This document shows positions 9,023 through 17,248 of a stretch of 64,000 bases of DNA, one piece after another. Under the pieces are notes generated by a model. That model was not told the origin of the DNA. It saw nothing but the letters and a program-made list of their open reading frames with translations, and made no database searches. The first letter of the stretch is position 1; the number at the start of each line of letters is the position of its first letter. The position numbers and the translations under genes are program-made. This DNA is from Paraburkholderia sp. NMBU_R16 (GTDB taxonomy: Bacteria; Pseudomonadota; Gammaproteobacteria; Burkholderiales; Burkholderiaceae): NCBI RefSeq assembly GCF_013282575.1, contig NZ_JAAAYE010000010.1, positions 62,001-126,000 on the forward strand, in the 5' to 3' direction.

Positions 9023-10803
9023 GATAAAGCTCCGCAAACCGCATCTGCATGCGCATCGTGCGTGTCGTAGGCTCGCACCAGGCGGCGATAAAGGCCGTCG
9101 CGGGACATCAATTCACGATGCGATCCGCTCTCGAGCGCGCGTCCGCGATCGATGACGACGATATGCGTCGCCAGTTGCGCAGTGGCCGGCCGGTGAGCTG
9201 CGAGCAGCACCGTCCGGCCACGCGCGAGCCGACCGATTGCCCCATGAATGCGTCGCTGCGTACGCGCATCGAGATGGGCGGTCGGCTCGTCGAGCAGTAC
9301 GACGGGCGCATCCTTGAGAAAGGCCCGGGCGAGTGCAAGGCGTTGAATTTGACCGCCGGACAGGCCCACGCCACGCTCGCCGACAGGCGTGTCGTACCCG
9401 GCGGGTAATGCTTCGATGAATTCGTGCGCGTCCGCGAGTTCGGCGGCCTCGCGCACGCGCGCGAGCGAGGCGCCAGGCGAAGCGAGCCGCAGGTTGTCGA
9501 GCACCGTGCCCGCGAAGAGGTGTGCGCGCTGCGGCACCCATGCCACGTTCGCGAGCCAGCTCGCTTCGTCGATGGCCGACAGGTCCATTTCGTCGATCGA
9601 AATCGAACCGCTTTGCGGCAACGCGAAACCGAGCAGCAAATTGAGGACCGTGCTTTTACCCGCTCCGCTCGGGCCGACCAACGCCGTGACTTCGCCGGGC
9701 TGGGCAACGAAGCTGAGCGCATCGAGCGCGATGCGGCCTTCGGCATGCGCGAACGACACGCGCTCGAAACGAATGCGGTGAGGCTGCGCAGCTTGCAGCG
9801 TCGCACGCGCAGGGGGACGCTCAGGTAACGGTGCGCTCAGGATGTCGACGATGCGCTCCGCGGCCGCAATGGCCTCCATGCGCGCATGATAGTGCGTGCC
9901 GAGCGTACGCAACGGCAGATAAAACTCGGGGGCGAGCAACAATACGAAGAACACGGGCTGGAATTGCACCTTCGCATAGAGCAGATTGAAGCCGATCAGC
10001 ACGGCGACGATCGCAATGCTGACCGTCGACAGAAATTCGAGCGCCACCGAGGACAAAAACGCGACTCGCAAGACCTGCATCGTACTGAGCCGATACGACT
10101 CGGACACGCGAGCGACGATTTCCGCTTCACGTCGACTGGCGTTGAAACGCTTGAGCGTCGCAAGGCCCGCGAGCGTGTCGAGCAGGCGTGCACTCAAGCG
10201 CGCGAGCAGGCGCCACTGGCGCTGGTTCGCGGCCACCGCATCCTTGCCGAGCATCACCATGAAAAGCGGGATGAGCGGAGCGGTCAAGACGAGCACGAGA
10301 CCCGATACCCAGTCGAGCGGAAATATCACGACGACGAGCGCGAGCGGCAAAAGCGCGCTCAATGCGCGCTGCGGAAGCCAGCGTGCATAGTAGCCCTCGA
10401 GCGCTTCCACCCCTGTCACCAGATGGCTCGATAACGCACCGCTCGACTCGTTCGCGAGCCATGAGGGACCGAGCGCCTGAATCTTGCGAATGAGCTCCCC
10501 GCGCAACGCGGTGCGCACGGTCGCCGCGCCAGCGAACGCATATCGCTGCGCCGCTTGTACGGCGACGAAGCGCAAGCCGATCGCCGGCAGTATCGCCGCC
10601 AGCGCCGGCCATACTGTCGCGAGCGCGGCGCCGCGGAGGATGACGGCGTCGACGATCCACGCCAACAACGCCGCCTGAGCGATCACGGCGAATCCCGCCG
10701 TCAGTCCCATTGCGACGGCCATCCTGAGCGGCGCACGAATGCCATCCGCGCGCCGCGCAAGCCATGCATCCAACGTCTTTTTCAACTGAGAATCGGGGCT
10801 CAT
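9019..10803 (-). CDS. cydD: CydD, thiol/glutathione exporter ABC subunit
   Basis: A 594-residue ABC half-transporter, close to the usual ~588. Membrane segments occupy the first half. The nucleotide-binding half carries GPSGAGKST, LSGGQIQR and VVLLDEPTAHLD. Together with CydC it forms the heterodimeric inner-membrane exporter of cysteine and reduced glutathione. The start at 10803 gives the family length; a longer frame to 10854 has no better RBS. It is first in the cydDC operon, transcribed away from cydAB across a 308-bp region containing an FNR-like site. Confidence 0.9.
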   Translation of the reverse strand: MSPDSQLKKTLDAWLARRADGIRAPLRMAVAMGLTAGFAVIAQAALLAWIVDAVILRGAALATVWPALAAILPAIGLRFVAVQAAQRYAFAGAATVRTALRGELIRKIQALGPSWLANESSGALSSHLVTGVEALEGYYARWLPQRALSALLPLALVVVIFPLDWVSGLVLVLTAPLIPLFMVMLGKDAVAANQRQWRLLARLSARLLDTLAGLATLKRFNASRREAEIVARVSESYRLSTMQVLRVAFLSSVALEFLSTVSIAIVAVLIGFNLLYAKVQFQPVFFVLLLAPEFYLPLRTLGTHYHARMEAIAAAERIVDILSAPLPERPPARATLQAAQPHRIRFERVSFAHAEGRIALDALSFVAQPGEVTALVGPSGAGKSTVLNLLLGFALPQSGSISIDEMDLSAIDEASWLANVAWVPQRAHLFAGTVLDNLRLASPGASLARVREAAELADAHEFIEALPAGYDTPVGERGVGLSGGQIQRLALARAFLKDAPVVLLDEPTAHLDARTQRRIHGAIGRLARGRTVLLAAHRPATAQLATHIVVIDRGRALESGSHRELMSRDGLYRRLVRAYDTHDAHADAVCGALS

Positions 10804-10994
10804 GCTCTTGAAGCTCGAACATATAAAAACGTCGCGGCACGATGTCGCACCCATGCGAAGAACGATGCAATCGAACCGGTATGCACCTTAACAGAACCGC
10901 GCTCGCGCGAGACGATGCTCGGTGCGCCGAGGCGCGCTGAGGCCCATGATTGCGTGGATCTTGCGACGGTATGCCGCAAGAAATCGAGCGGCGC

Positions 10995-11008
10995 TTAATT
11001 AAAATCAA
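10995..11008. promoter_or_regulatory. FNR/Anr-like box between cydDC and cydAB
   Basis: TTAATTAAAATCAA matches the FNR/Anr consensus TTGAT-N4-ATCAA at nine of ten fixed positions. It sits in the divergent cyd spacer, about 104 nt before cydA. Oxygen-responsive control of bd oxidase is well known, so the site is plausible; a single mismatch and A/T richness leave doubt. Confidence 0.4.
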
Positions 11009-11111
11009 CGACAGTCGAACGTGTTGCGTTCGCGCGTTCGTGCCCAGTCTTTGCCGACACACGATTCGCACCATTCGCACGATTCGGCAACGCCTATTAC
11101 CGGAGCTTCAC

Positions 11112-12713
11112 ATGATCAGCAATACCGTGGTCGAGCTCTCGCGGCTCCAGTTCGCCGCGACCGCGCTCTATCACTTTCTGTTCGTCCCGCTCACCTTGGG
11201 GCTGTCGTTTCTTCTGGCGGTCATGGAGACCGTCTATGTCATCACCGGAAAACCGATCTATCGCGATATCACGCAGTTCTGGGGCAAGCTCTTTCTGATC
11301 AATTTCGCGCTCGGCGTGGCGACCGGTCTCACGATGGAGTTCGAGTTCGGCACCAACTGGTCGTTCTACTCGGGCTTCGTTGGCGATATCTTCGGCGCGC
11401 CGCTCGCCATCGAAGGACTGATGGCGTTCTTCATGGAATCGACGTTCGTCGGCCTCATGGCCTTCGGCTGGGAGCGGCTTTCGAAAGGCAAGCATCTCGC
11501 CGTCACCTATCTCGTCGCACTCGGCTCGAATCTCTCGGCGCTCTGGATCCTGGTGGCCAACGGTTTCATGCAAAACCCCCAAGGGGCCGCCTTCAATCCC
11601 GTGACGATGCGCATGGAACTGCAAAGCTTCAGCGCATTGATTTTCAGCGAAGATGCGCAAACCAAGTTCGTCCATACGAGCATTGCCGGCTATGTAACCG
11701 CCGCCATCTTCGTGACGGGTATCAGCGCCTACTACATGCTGCGCGGCCGGCACATGGAACTCGCCAAGCGCTCGTTTCGGATGGCCAGTCTGTTCGGTGT
11801 GCTTTCGGTAGCCGGCGTCATCACGCTCGGCGATGCGCTGGGCTTCGTGGGCGGCCATGCGCAGCCATCGAAGCTGGCGGCGATGGAAGCGCTCTGGCAG
11901 ACCGAGCCCGCACCGGCGCCTTTCAACGTCGCGGCATGGCCGCTCAACAGCGAGCGCCGCAACGCCTGGAGTCTGCAGATCCCTTACGTGCTCACGCCGC
12001 TTCTCACGCACACGTTCGATACGACGGTGCCGGGCGTGGACCGCATCGAAGCCGATGCGGTGAAACGGATCAGAAACGGCATTCCGGCTGTCGCCGCACT
12101 GAAGGTGTTGAGCGCCGATCCGACGAACGCCGCGGCGCTCGCGCAGTTCGAGGCACACAAGGCCGATCTCGGCTATGGGTTTCTCGTGAAGCGCTATGCG
12201 GCTGGCCAGGACGTCGAGCGAGCGACCGAAGCCGATATCGTGAAGGCCTCGAAAGACACGGTGCCAAACGTATTCCTGATGTTCTGGACGTTTCGCGTCA
12301 TGGTGGCCTGCGGTCTTGCGATGCTGGCCTACTTCGTGATCGCCGTCATCTTGTCGTTGCGCGGGGATGTGCATCGCCGGCGCCGGTTTCTCAAGCTCGC
12401 GCCATGGATGATCCCGGTTCCGTTCATCGCGTGCGAAACCGGCTGGATCACCGCCGAGGTCGGACGCCAGCCGTGGTCGGTCTATGGGGTGTTACCCACC
12501 TGGATGTCGGCGTCCAGTCACAGCGTCGGATACATGATCTTTTCGCTCGCCGGCTTCTTGCTGCTCTATTCGATATTCATCGTCATCGAGGCGTTCCTGA
12601 TGGTGAGAGCGATCCGCCAAGGGCCTGACGCGCCACACGGCAGCGACACCGCACCCGCCATCACGGAGCCGGCGACGGCTCGAACCGGCGCGACCGCTGC
12701 GCCGGCACTGTAA
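11112..12713 (+). CDS. cydA: Cytochrome bd ubiquinol oxidase subunit I
   Basis: A 533-residue inner-membrane protein with about nine helices. It shows the N-terminal RLQFAATALYHFLFVPLTLG segment with the haem b595 ligand His21, and a long Q-loop region before KDTVPNVFLMFWTFRVMV, as in the E. coli-type enzyme. The quinol-site motif ETGWITAEVGRQPW is present. It oxidises ubiquinol and reduces O2 with high affinity. The ATG at 11112 has GGAG 6 nt upstream and yields the family N-terminus. It is first in cydABX. Confidence 0.95.
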   Translation: MISNTVVELSRLQFAATALYHFLFVPLTLGLSFLLAVMETVYVITGKPIYRDITQFWGKLFLINFALGVATGLTMEFEFGTNWSFYSGFVGDIFGAPLAIEGLMAFFMESTFVGLMAFGWERLSKGKHLAVTYLVALGSNLSALWILVANGFMQNPQGAAFNPVTMRMELQSFSALIFSEDAQTKFVHTSIAGYVTAAIFVTGISAYYMLRGRHMELAKRSFRMASLFGVLSVAGVITLGDALGFVGGHAQPSKLAAMEALWQTEPAPAPFNVAAWPLNSERRNAWSLQIPYVLTPLLTHTFDTTVPGVDRIEADAVKRIRNGIPAVAALKVLSADPTNAAALAQFEAHKADLGYGFLVKRYAAGQDVERATEADIVKASKDTVPNVFLMFWTFRVMVACGLAMLAYFVIAVILSLRGDVHRRRRFLKLAPWMIPVPFIACETGWITAEVGRQPWSVYGVLPTWMSASSHSVGYMIFSLAGFLLLYSIFIVIEAFLMVRAIRQGPDAPHGSDTAPAITEPATARTGATAAPAL

Positions 12714-12727
12714 AAAAGGACTGCGAG

Positions 12728-13864
12728 ATGGAACTCTATCTTGTCTTCAAGGTGCTCTGGTGGCTCGTGCTCGGCGTACTGCTGATGGGGCTCGGCATCA
12801 TGGTGGGCATGGACATGGGCGTCGGCGCGCTGTTGCGCTATGTCGGGCGCACCGACACTGAACGGCGCATCGCGCTCAATATCATTGCGCCGCACTGGGA
12901 TGGCAACCAGGTCTGGTTCATTCTCGGCGGCGGAGCGGTTTTCGCCGCATTCCCGCTGCTCTATGCGACTGCGTTCTCGGGCCTTTACATCGTCATGCTG
13001 TTGCTGCTCTGGACGATGATCCTGCGGCCGCTCGGCTTCGAGTACCGCAGCAAACTGCCTTCCGCGGCCTGGCGCAACATGTGGGACTGGGCGCTCGTCG
13101 TGAGTGGCACGGTGCCGATGATCGTCTACGGCGCTGGTGTCGGCAATATGCTGCGGGGCGTGCCCTTTCATTTCGACTGGGATCTCACGTCGCATTACAC
13201 CGGCAGCTTCGTCTCGCTGCTGAATCCGTTCGCGGTGATGTGCGGCATTCTTTCGCTCTCGCTTGCCGTCTATATGGGCGGCGCGATGCTCACAGGACGC
13301 TCGGAGCCCGGGCCGCTGCAAGTACGTGCGCGCCGCGCGGCCACGGTCGGCATTGCGATCGCATTCACGCTGTTCACGATCGGCGGATGGTGGACGATTC
13401 ATCTGAACGGCTATCGGCTCGTACAGGCGCCGGCGCCCGGCTTGGCGCAAACCCCGCTGCAACAAACCGCGGTCCTCGTCAGCGCGGGCTGGTTCGATAA
13501 CTACCGCGCCGTCCCGGCGCTTTGGTTCGTACCGGCACTCGCATACTTCGGCATGACGCTGGGCTTTTTCGCGCTGCGCGCGCACCGCGCGACACTCGCC
13601 TGGTGGTGCGGCGCGCTCGCATGGATCGGCGTCATCGGCACGGTCGGCGTCAGCATGTTTCCGTTCCTCATGCCGTCATCGAGCCACCCGTCGCAAAGCC
13701 TCACGGTATGGAACTCGGTGTCGAGCCGACATACGCTGATCTGGATGGCGGGCTGGGCCGCTATTTTCGTCCCGGCCATTCTCGCCTATACCAGTTGGGC
13801 TTTTTACATCATGCGCGGCAAGGTCAAGGCAGAACGTGTCGAAGCCGATCCGCACGCTTATTAA
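12728..13864 (+). CDS. cydB: Cytochrome bd ubiquinol oxidase subunit II
   Basis: A 378-residue membrane protein with about eight to nine helices. The diagnostic HWDGNQVWFILGGGAVFAAFP-like segment (residues ~57-77) and the PLGFEYR motif are present. CydB is the structural partner of CydA in the quinol oxidase. It begins 14 nt after cydA and is followed by the small CydX-like gene, so the three are one operon. Length is normal. Confidence 0.95.
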   Translation: MELYLVFKVLWWLVLGVLLMGLGIMVGMDMGVGALLRYVGRTDTERRIALNIIAPHWDGNQVWFILGGGAVFAAFPLLYATAFSGLYIVMLLLLWTMILRPLGFEYRSKLPSAAWRNMWDWALVVSGTVPMIVYGAGVGNMLRGVPFHFDWDLTSHYTGSFVSLLNPFAVMCGILSLSLAVYMGGAMLTGRSEPGPLQVRARRAATVGIAIAFTLFTIGGWWTIHLNGYRLVQAPAPGLAQTPLQQTAVLVSAGWFDNYRAVPALWFVPALAYFGMTLGFFALRAHRATLAWWCGALAWIGVIGTVGVSMFPFLMPSSSHPSQSLTVWNSVSSRHTLIWMAGWAAIFVPAILAYTSWAFYIMRGKVKAERVEADPHAY

Positions 13865-13874
13865 TGGGGTAATC

Positions 13875-14069
13875 ATGAAGACGTTTTTGCAATTCGCCGT
13901 GATGCTGGCCGCTGTCGTCGCGGCGATCGTAATCGGTGTCATCGTGGGCAATTATGGCGCGTGGTACTTCTCGTGGATCGTCGGCACGATCATGATCGTG
14001 CTCTTCGCCGCCGCGGGCGGTGTATTGCTCGATACGCAGGAGTACGAACGATCGGCAGCCCACCGCTGA
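13875..14069 (+). CDS. CydX-like small bd-oxidase subunit with an extra N-terminal helix
   Basis: A 64-residue protein starting 10 nt after cydB. Its second half, GAWYFSWIVGTIMIVLF..., matches the CydX/YbgT signature (WYFAWILG), the ~37-residue subunit that stabilises haem d in cytochrome bd. Unlike classical CydX, it carries an additional hydrophobic helix before this signature (MKTFLQFAVMLAAVVAAIVIG), so two membrane spans are predicted. Position and motif strongly suggest it belongs to the oxidase; the additional helix is unusual in my experience. Confidence 0.7.
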   Translation: MKTFLQFAVMLAAVVAAIVIGVIVGNYGAWYFSWIVGTIMIVLFAAAGGVLLDTQEYERSAAHR

Positions 14070-14070
14070 T

Positions 14071-14472
14071 CTAGGCTTCGTAAAGTTCGAGCGGCAACCC
14101 GTCTGGGTCGCTGAAGAACACGAAGCGCTTGCCGGTCAGCTCGTCGAGCCTGACCGGCTCCACCGCTACACCCGCCGCGGTGAGCGACGAGACGCACGCA
14201 TCGAGATCGTCCGTCGCAAACGCGAGATGGCGCAATCCCCGCGCCTCAGGATACGACGGCCTCGGCGGAGCGTCTGGAAACGAAAACAATTCGATCTGAC
14301 CATGCTCGCCAACCGCGAGATCGAGTTTCCACGAACGGCGTTCCGCTCGCCACGTTTCGCGAATGACGCGCAAACCCAACGTCTGCGCGTAAAAGCGCTT
14401 CGAACGCTCATAGTCCGAGCAAATAATCGCAACGTGGTGAATGCGGGAAAGGGGCGGTGCAGCGGACGTCAT
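14071..14472 (-). CDS. VOC family (glyoxalase-fold) protein
   Basis: A 133-residue single-domain protein made of two betaalphabetabetabeta modules. It shows IHHVAIICSDYERSKRFY and LRHLAFATDDLDAC, and ends in GKRFVFFSDPDGLPLELYE. Metal ligands are consistent with H in IHHVAI, E in GQIELF, H in RHLAF and E in LELYE. This form resembles the YaeR/SMU-type VOC enzymes whose substrates are mostly unknown. The start at 14472 is backed by AGGAG. It is convergent with the cyd operon, stopping 1 nt from it. Confidence 0.8.
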   Translation of the reverse strand: MTSAAPPLSRIHHVAIICSDYERSKRFYAQTLGLRVIRETWRAERRSWKLDLAVGEHGQIELFSFPDAPPRPSYPEARGLRHLAFATDDLDACVSSLTAAGVAVEPVRLDELTGKRFVFFSDPDGLPLELYEA

Positions 14473-14732
14473 CGCATCTCCTATGACACCGATGTTTATA
14501 CACCGTCCGCGCGATACGCTCAATGCCCATTGATCGGCTGACTGCGCAACTTAGCGAATAAAAACTTACTAAAACGCATCGCGAGCATTCCGCGGTCGTA
14601 GCGCCATGACGTCGTTCGCCATGGCATCGACCGTTTCCTGTCACGACCATGACATAGACATTCTGCGAAATAGCGTTAATTCGATTGCATGAAACGTACA
14701 AACTTTTCGAATATTCGCTACAAAGAAAATTT

Positions 14733-15464
14733 ATGGATCAGATATTTCGTTTTCTCTCGCAGATTGCAATTCGCCCTTTATCCGATGAGCGTGTGTACGC
14801 TCGTTTTTTGACCGATCGCGACTTACCCGCACTCCTGGAGTTGGAGCTGGAAAAGTGGACCGATGTGCAGGCGGCGTCGCGCGCACGACTCCAGGCGCGA
14901 ATCGACGCGCATCCCGATCTGGCCGTCGGCGCCTTTTGCTCGCGATCCGGCCGACTACTCGCCTCGCTGTTCATGCGGCCCGTCGCCGACGACTTCCATC
15001 GCTGCGTCACGACCTGGGAAGACTGCACGTTACTGCCGTCCCCTGCCACAAGCACGACGCTTTTCGGCATCAGCCTCACGAGCCGCGATCAAGCCGGTGT
15101 GAAAGCATTGCTGAAATTTTTTTGGCCCTACGCGCTCAAGCGCGGCTGGCGGTACCTCTATCTCGGCTCTCCTGTGCCCGGTTTGCGCGACTGGATGGCG
15201 GCTCATCCCGAAGGGCGCGTCGAAGACTACGTCCATGCCCGGCGCCGCGGCCTGCCCCTCGATCCGCAGTTGCGCTACTACGCCTCGCGTGGCTTCGACA
15301 GAATCGTGTCGATCAAGCGGGACTATTTCCCGCATGAGCGCTCGCTCGATTACGGGGTCCTCCTGCGAGGAACGGTTCCTTTGTCGATACTGCGCCCAGT
15401 TTGGTCTGCGCTTGCGCTGCCTACGATACAACGCATCGCCCACCCGCTCGCCGCATTGCTATGA
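14733..15464 (+). CDS. GNAT-like acyltransferase candidate
   Basis: A 243-residue soluble protein. YARFLTDRDLPALLELELEKW is typical of the first strand and helix of a GNAT fold, and a later RDQAGVKALLKFFWPYALKRGWRYLYLGSP suits the acyl-CoA-binding helix and strand. The end bears a hydrophobic stretch. The ATG at 14733 is preferred to an upstream TTG; its RBS is weak. Its stop overlaps the desaturase start as ATGA, so the three following genes are translationally coupled. Fold assignment is moderate, substrate unknown. Confidence 0.55.
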   Translation: MDQIFRFLSQIAIRPLSDERVYARFLTDRDLPALLELELEKWTDVQAASRARLQARIDAHPDLAVGAFCSRSGRLLASLFMRPVADDFHRCVTTWEDCTLLPSPATSTTLFGISLTSRDQAGVKALLKFFWPYALKRGWRYLYLGSPVPGLRDWMAAHPEGRVEDYVHARRRGLPLDPQLRYYASRGFDRIVSIKRDYFPHERSLDYGVLLRGTVPLSILRPVWSALALPTIQRIAHPLAALL

Positions 15465-16399
15465 CTCGATCCACCGCGAACTCCACGATCGGACGCGTCC
15501 AGCCGCGCGTGTACAGCGATTGGCCCAGCGTATTGTTTTTGTCGTCCGTTCTCATCAATACAATTCTGATTTCGATCTGCACCAACCCGAGGTTTCTCGC
15601 GCCGCTGATGCTGCTTCAAGCGCTCCTTCTTACCGGATGTCAAGAAGCCAAGCATCTGTGCGCGCATGGGACGTTCATCGGTAATCGCAATGTGAGCGAT
15701 GCGATTGGCACCGCTTGCGCGGCACTCGTCGGACAGAACTTTTTTGCTTTCCGTTACTTTCATCTCGCACACCATCCCGTGCCCTGCACCGAGGCGGATC
15801 CCGAAGGGCCGCTCTATGCTCGAAGCTGGCACACGCGCTGGATCTGGCTGTTGGCCCCGCTCGAGGTGCCCTGGGTCGCCTGGCATCTGACTCGAATCGG
15901 ATGGTCGATGGTGCCGCGGGCCAAACGCGCCCGGCGCAACGCAGCCTTGGTCTGGCTGATCGTATTTGCACTATCGATTGCCGTCGGGCTGCTCCACGCG
16001 CCACGCACGGTCGCTGTCGCTTATCTGATTCCGCTCGCACTGTCGTCATGGTTCGATTTCATCTTGACGCAGGCCGAGCACTATGGCGTGGCGATTGCTC
16101 CCGCCTCGTGTCGGCGCCCGCAGGGCTCGGTCGCGAACGACATCGCGCTTCCGTTCGGCCTCGGCTGGGTCTTGCTGCACCGTTCGCTGCACCGGATGCA
16201 CCACTGCGAACCTGCCTTGCGATGGTTCGAACTGGCGCGTCGAATCGAAACGGATCCCTCCGCCGCGCCAATCGGCTATATCGCGTTCGTGCGCCGTTGG
16301 CTGACGAACGGCCCGAGGTTGTGGCTGACGGATCGAGGCTCGCGCGCGAACGCGAACGCGAAGGTGGCGATTCGCGCACAATCGGAGCGCCGGGCATGA
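15461..16399 (+). CDS. Membrane fatty acid desaturase family protein
   Basis: A 312-residue membrane protein with the three histidine clusters of di-iron desaturases or hydroxylases: KHLCAHG (HxxxH), FRYFHLAHHP (HxxHH) and HRSLHRMHHCEP (HxxHH). Several hydrophobic helices separate them. It should oxidise an acyl or similar lipid chain using O2 and an electron donor. The start overlaps the previous stop by 4 nt; its own stop overlaps the next start. Context with an acyltransferase and a PF10118-type protein suggests modification of a specific lipid rather than bulk membrane desaturation. Confidence 0.8.
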   Translation: MTRSTANSTIGRVQPRVYSDWPSVLFLSSVLINTILISICTNPRFLAPLMLLQALLLTGCQEAKHLCAHGTFIGNRNVSDAIGTACAALVGQNFFAFRYFHLAHHPVPCTEADPEGPLYARSWHTRWIWLLAPLEVPWVAWHLTRIGWSMVPRAKRARRNAALVWLIVFALSIAVGLLHAPRTVAVAYLIPLALSSWFDFILTQAEHYGVAIAPASCRRPQGSVANDIALPFGLGWVLLHRSLHRMHHCEPALRWFELARRIETDPSAAPIGYIAFVRRWLTNGPRLWLTDRGSRANANAKVAIRAQSERRA

Positions 16400-17145
16400 C
16401 GTCGATTCACACTGCTCCCGCCCACCGTGCCAAACCGCTGTTTTGGAACGGCACGCTCGTGCGCAGCCGGTTCTTCGATGCGCTTTCGTTGATCCTCCCC
16501 GCCGGCGAGGCGTTTCTTATCGACACGCTCGAAGCATGGCGTACTCGTTGTTCCGCGCCTATCGACACCAAGCTGCGCAGCGAAGTCGAGCGTTTCGTTC
16601 GCGAAGAGCGCGTGCATCGGCAAGCGCATGTACGTTATAACGATGCGCTGATTGCGGGCCTGCCAGACGCGCGAGCCGTCGCCGATCGGGCAAACCGCGT
16701 GACGGCTGAGCTCGAGCAGCTCGATTTTCCGATGAAGATAGCGCTCGTCGCCGCTTTCGAGCACTTGACCGCCGTACTCTCGGAAGAGGTCGTCTCTCAC
16801 GGCACCTTGCTGATCGATGGGCAATCGCACGCAACGAGGCTCTGGCGCTGGCATGCGCGCGAGGAACTCGGGCATCGCGATGTGGCTATCGATGTCGCGG
16901 CGCGCGCGGGACTGCGCCGAGGGACGCTGAGATTGGCCTTGCTCCTCGCTACCGGATATCTTCTCGTCGACCAGTTGCGCTACACGTTCGCGTTGTGCCG
17001 CTGCGATATCCGCTCGGGTGCGCTGAGCCGGCGCGCCGCATCGATCGATGCCGCCCGGTTCGTGTTCGGCAGCATGCCCTCGCTCGTCCGCATGGCGCGG
17101 GGTTGGTGGCGCTATTTCCGCGCACCGTTGAACGTCGCACGCTGA
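16396..17145 (+). CDS. Predicted metal-dependent hydrolase (PF10118-like)
   Basis: A 249-residue mainly helical protein. Motifs FVREERVHRQAHVRYND, EHLTAVLSE and WHAREELGHRDVA give Glu/His pairs in the pattern of PF10118, a ferritin-like putative metal-binding family. It is coupled by ATGA to the desaturase gene. Members often sit beside acyl or sterol-type lipid enzymes; biochemical activity of the family is poorly known. The next gene, the large effector candidate, has its own PIP promoter starting just after this stop. Confidence 0.7.
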   Translation: MTSIHTAPAHRAKPLFWNGTLVRSRFFDALSLILPAGEAFLIDTLEAWRTRCSAPIDTKLRSEVERFVREERVHRQAHVRYNDALIAGLPDARAVADRANRVTAELEQLDFPMKIALVAAFEHLTAVLSEEVVSHGTLLIDGQSHATRLWRWHAREELGHRDVAIDVAARAGLRRGTLRLALLLATGYLLVDQLRYTFALCRCDIRSGALSRRAASIDAARFVFGSMPSLVRMARGWWRYFRAPLNVAR

Positions 17146-17153
17146 ACATCGAT

Positions 17154-17215
17154 TTCGCTGTCGGGCACGACGTTTCGCCGCGGCTACCGGAATTGCAACA
17201 ACACTTTCCTAGCAT
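17154..17215 (+). promoter_or_regulatory. PIP/hrpII box promoter of the 17249 gene
   Basis: TTCGC at 17154-17158, 15 nt, TTCGC at 17174-17178, then 31 nt, then TAGCAT (YANNRT) at 17210-17215. Transcription would start near 17221, so the ATG at 17249 is the first usable start. Confidence 0.8.
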
Positions 17216-17248
17216 CGGTTGCGAATCCTCCCGCCGGCATCGCCCACC

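Noticed and set aside
11021..12628. 535-codon plus-strand frame overlapping cydA
   Set aside because: Out-of-frame shadow of cydA, Arg/His-rich, no family motif.
14615..14717. TTCG motifs upstream of the acyltransferase-desaturase operon as a PIP box
   Set aside because: No two TTCG elements are 16 nt apart here, so Hrp control is not supported.
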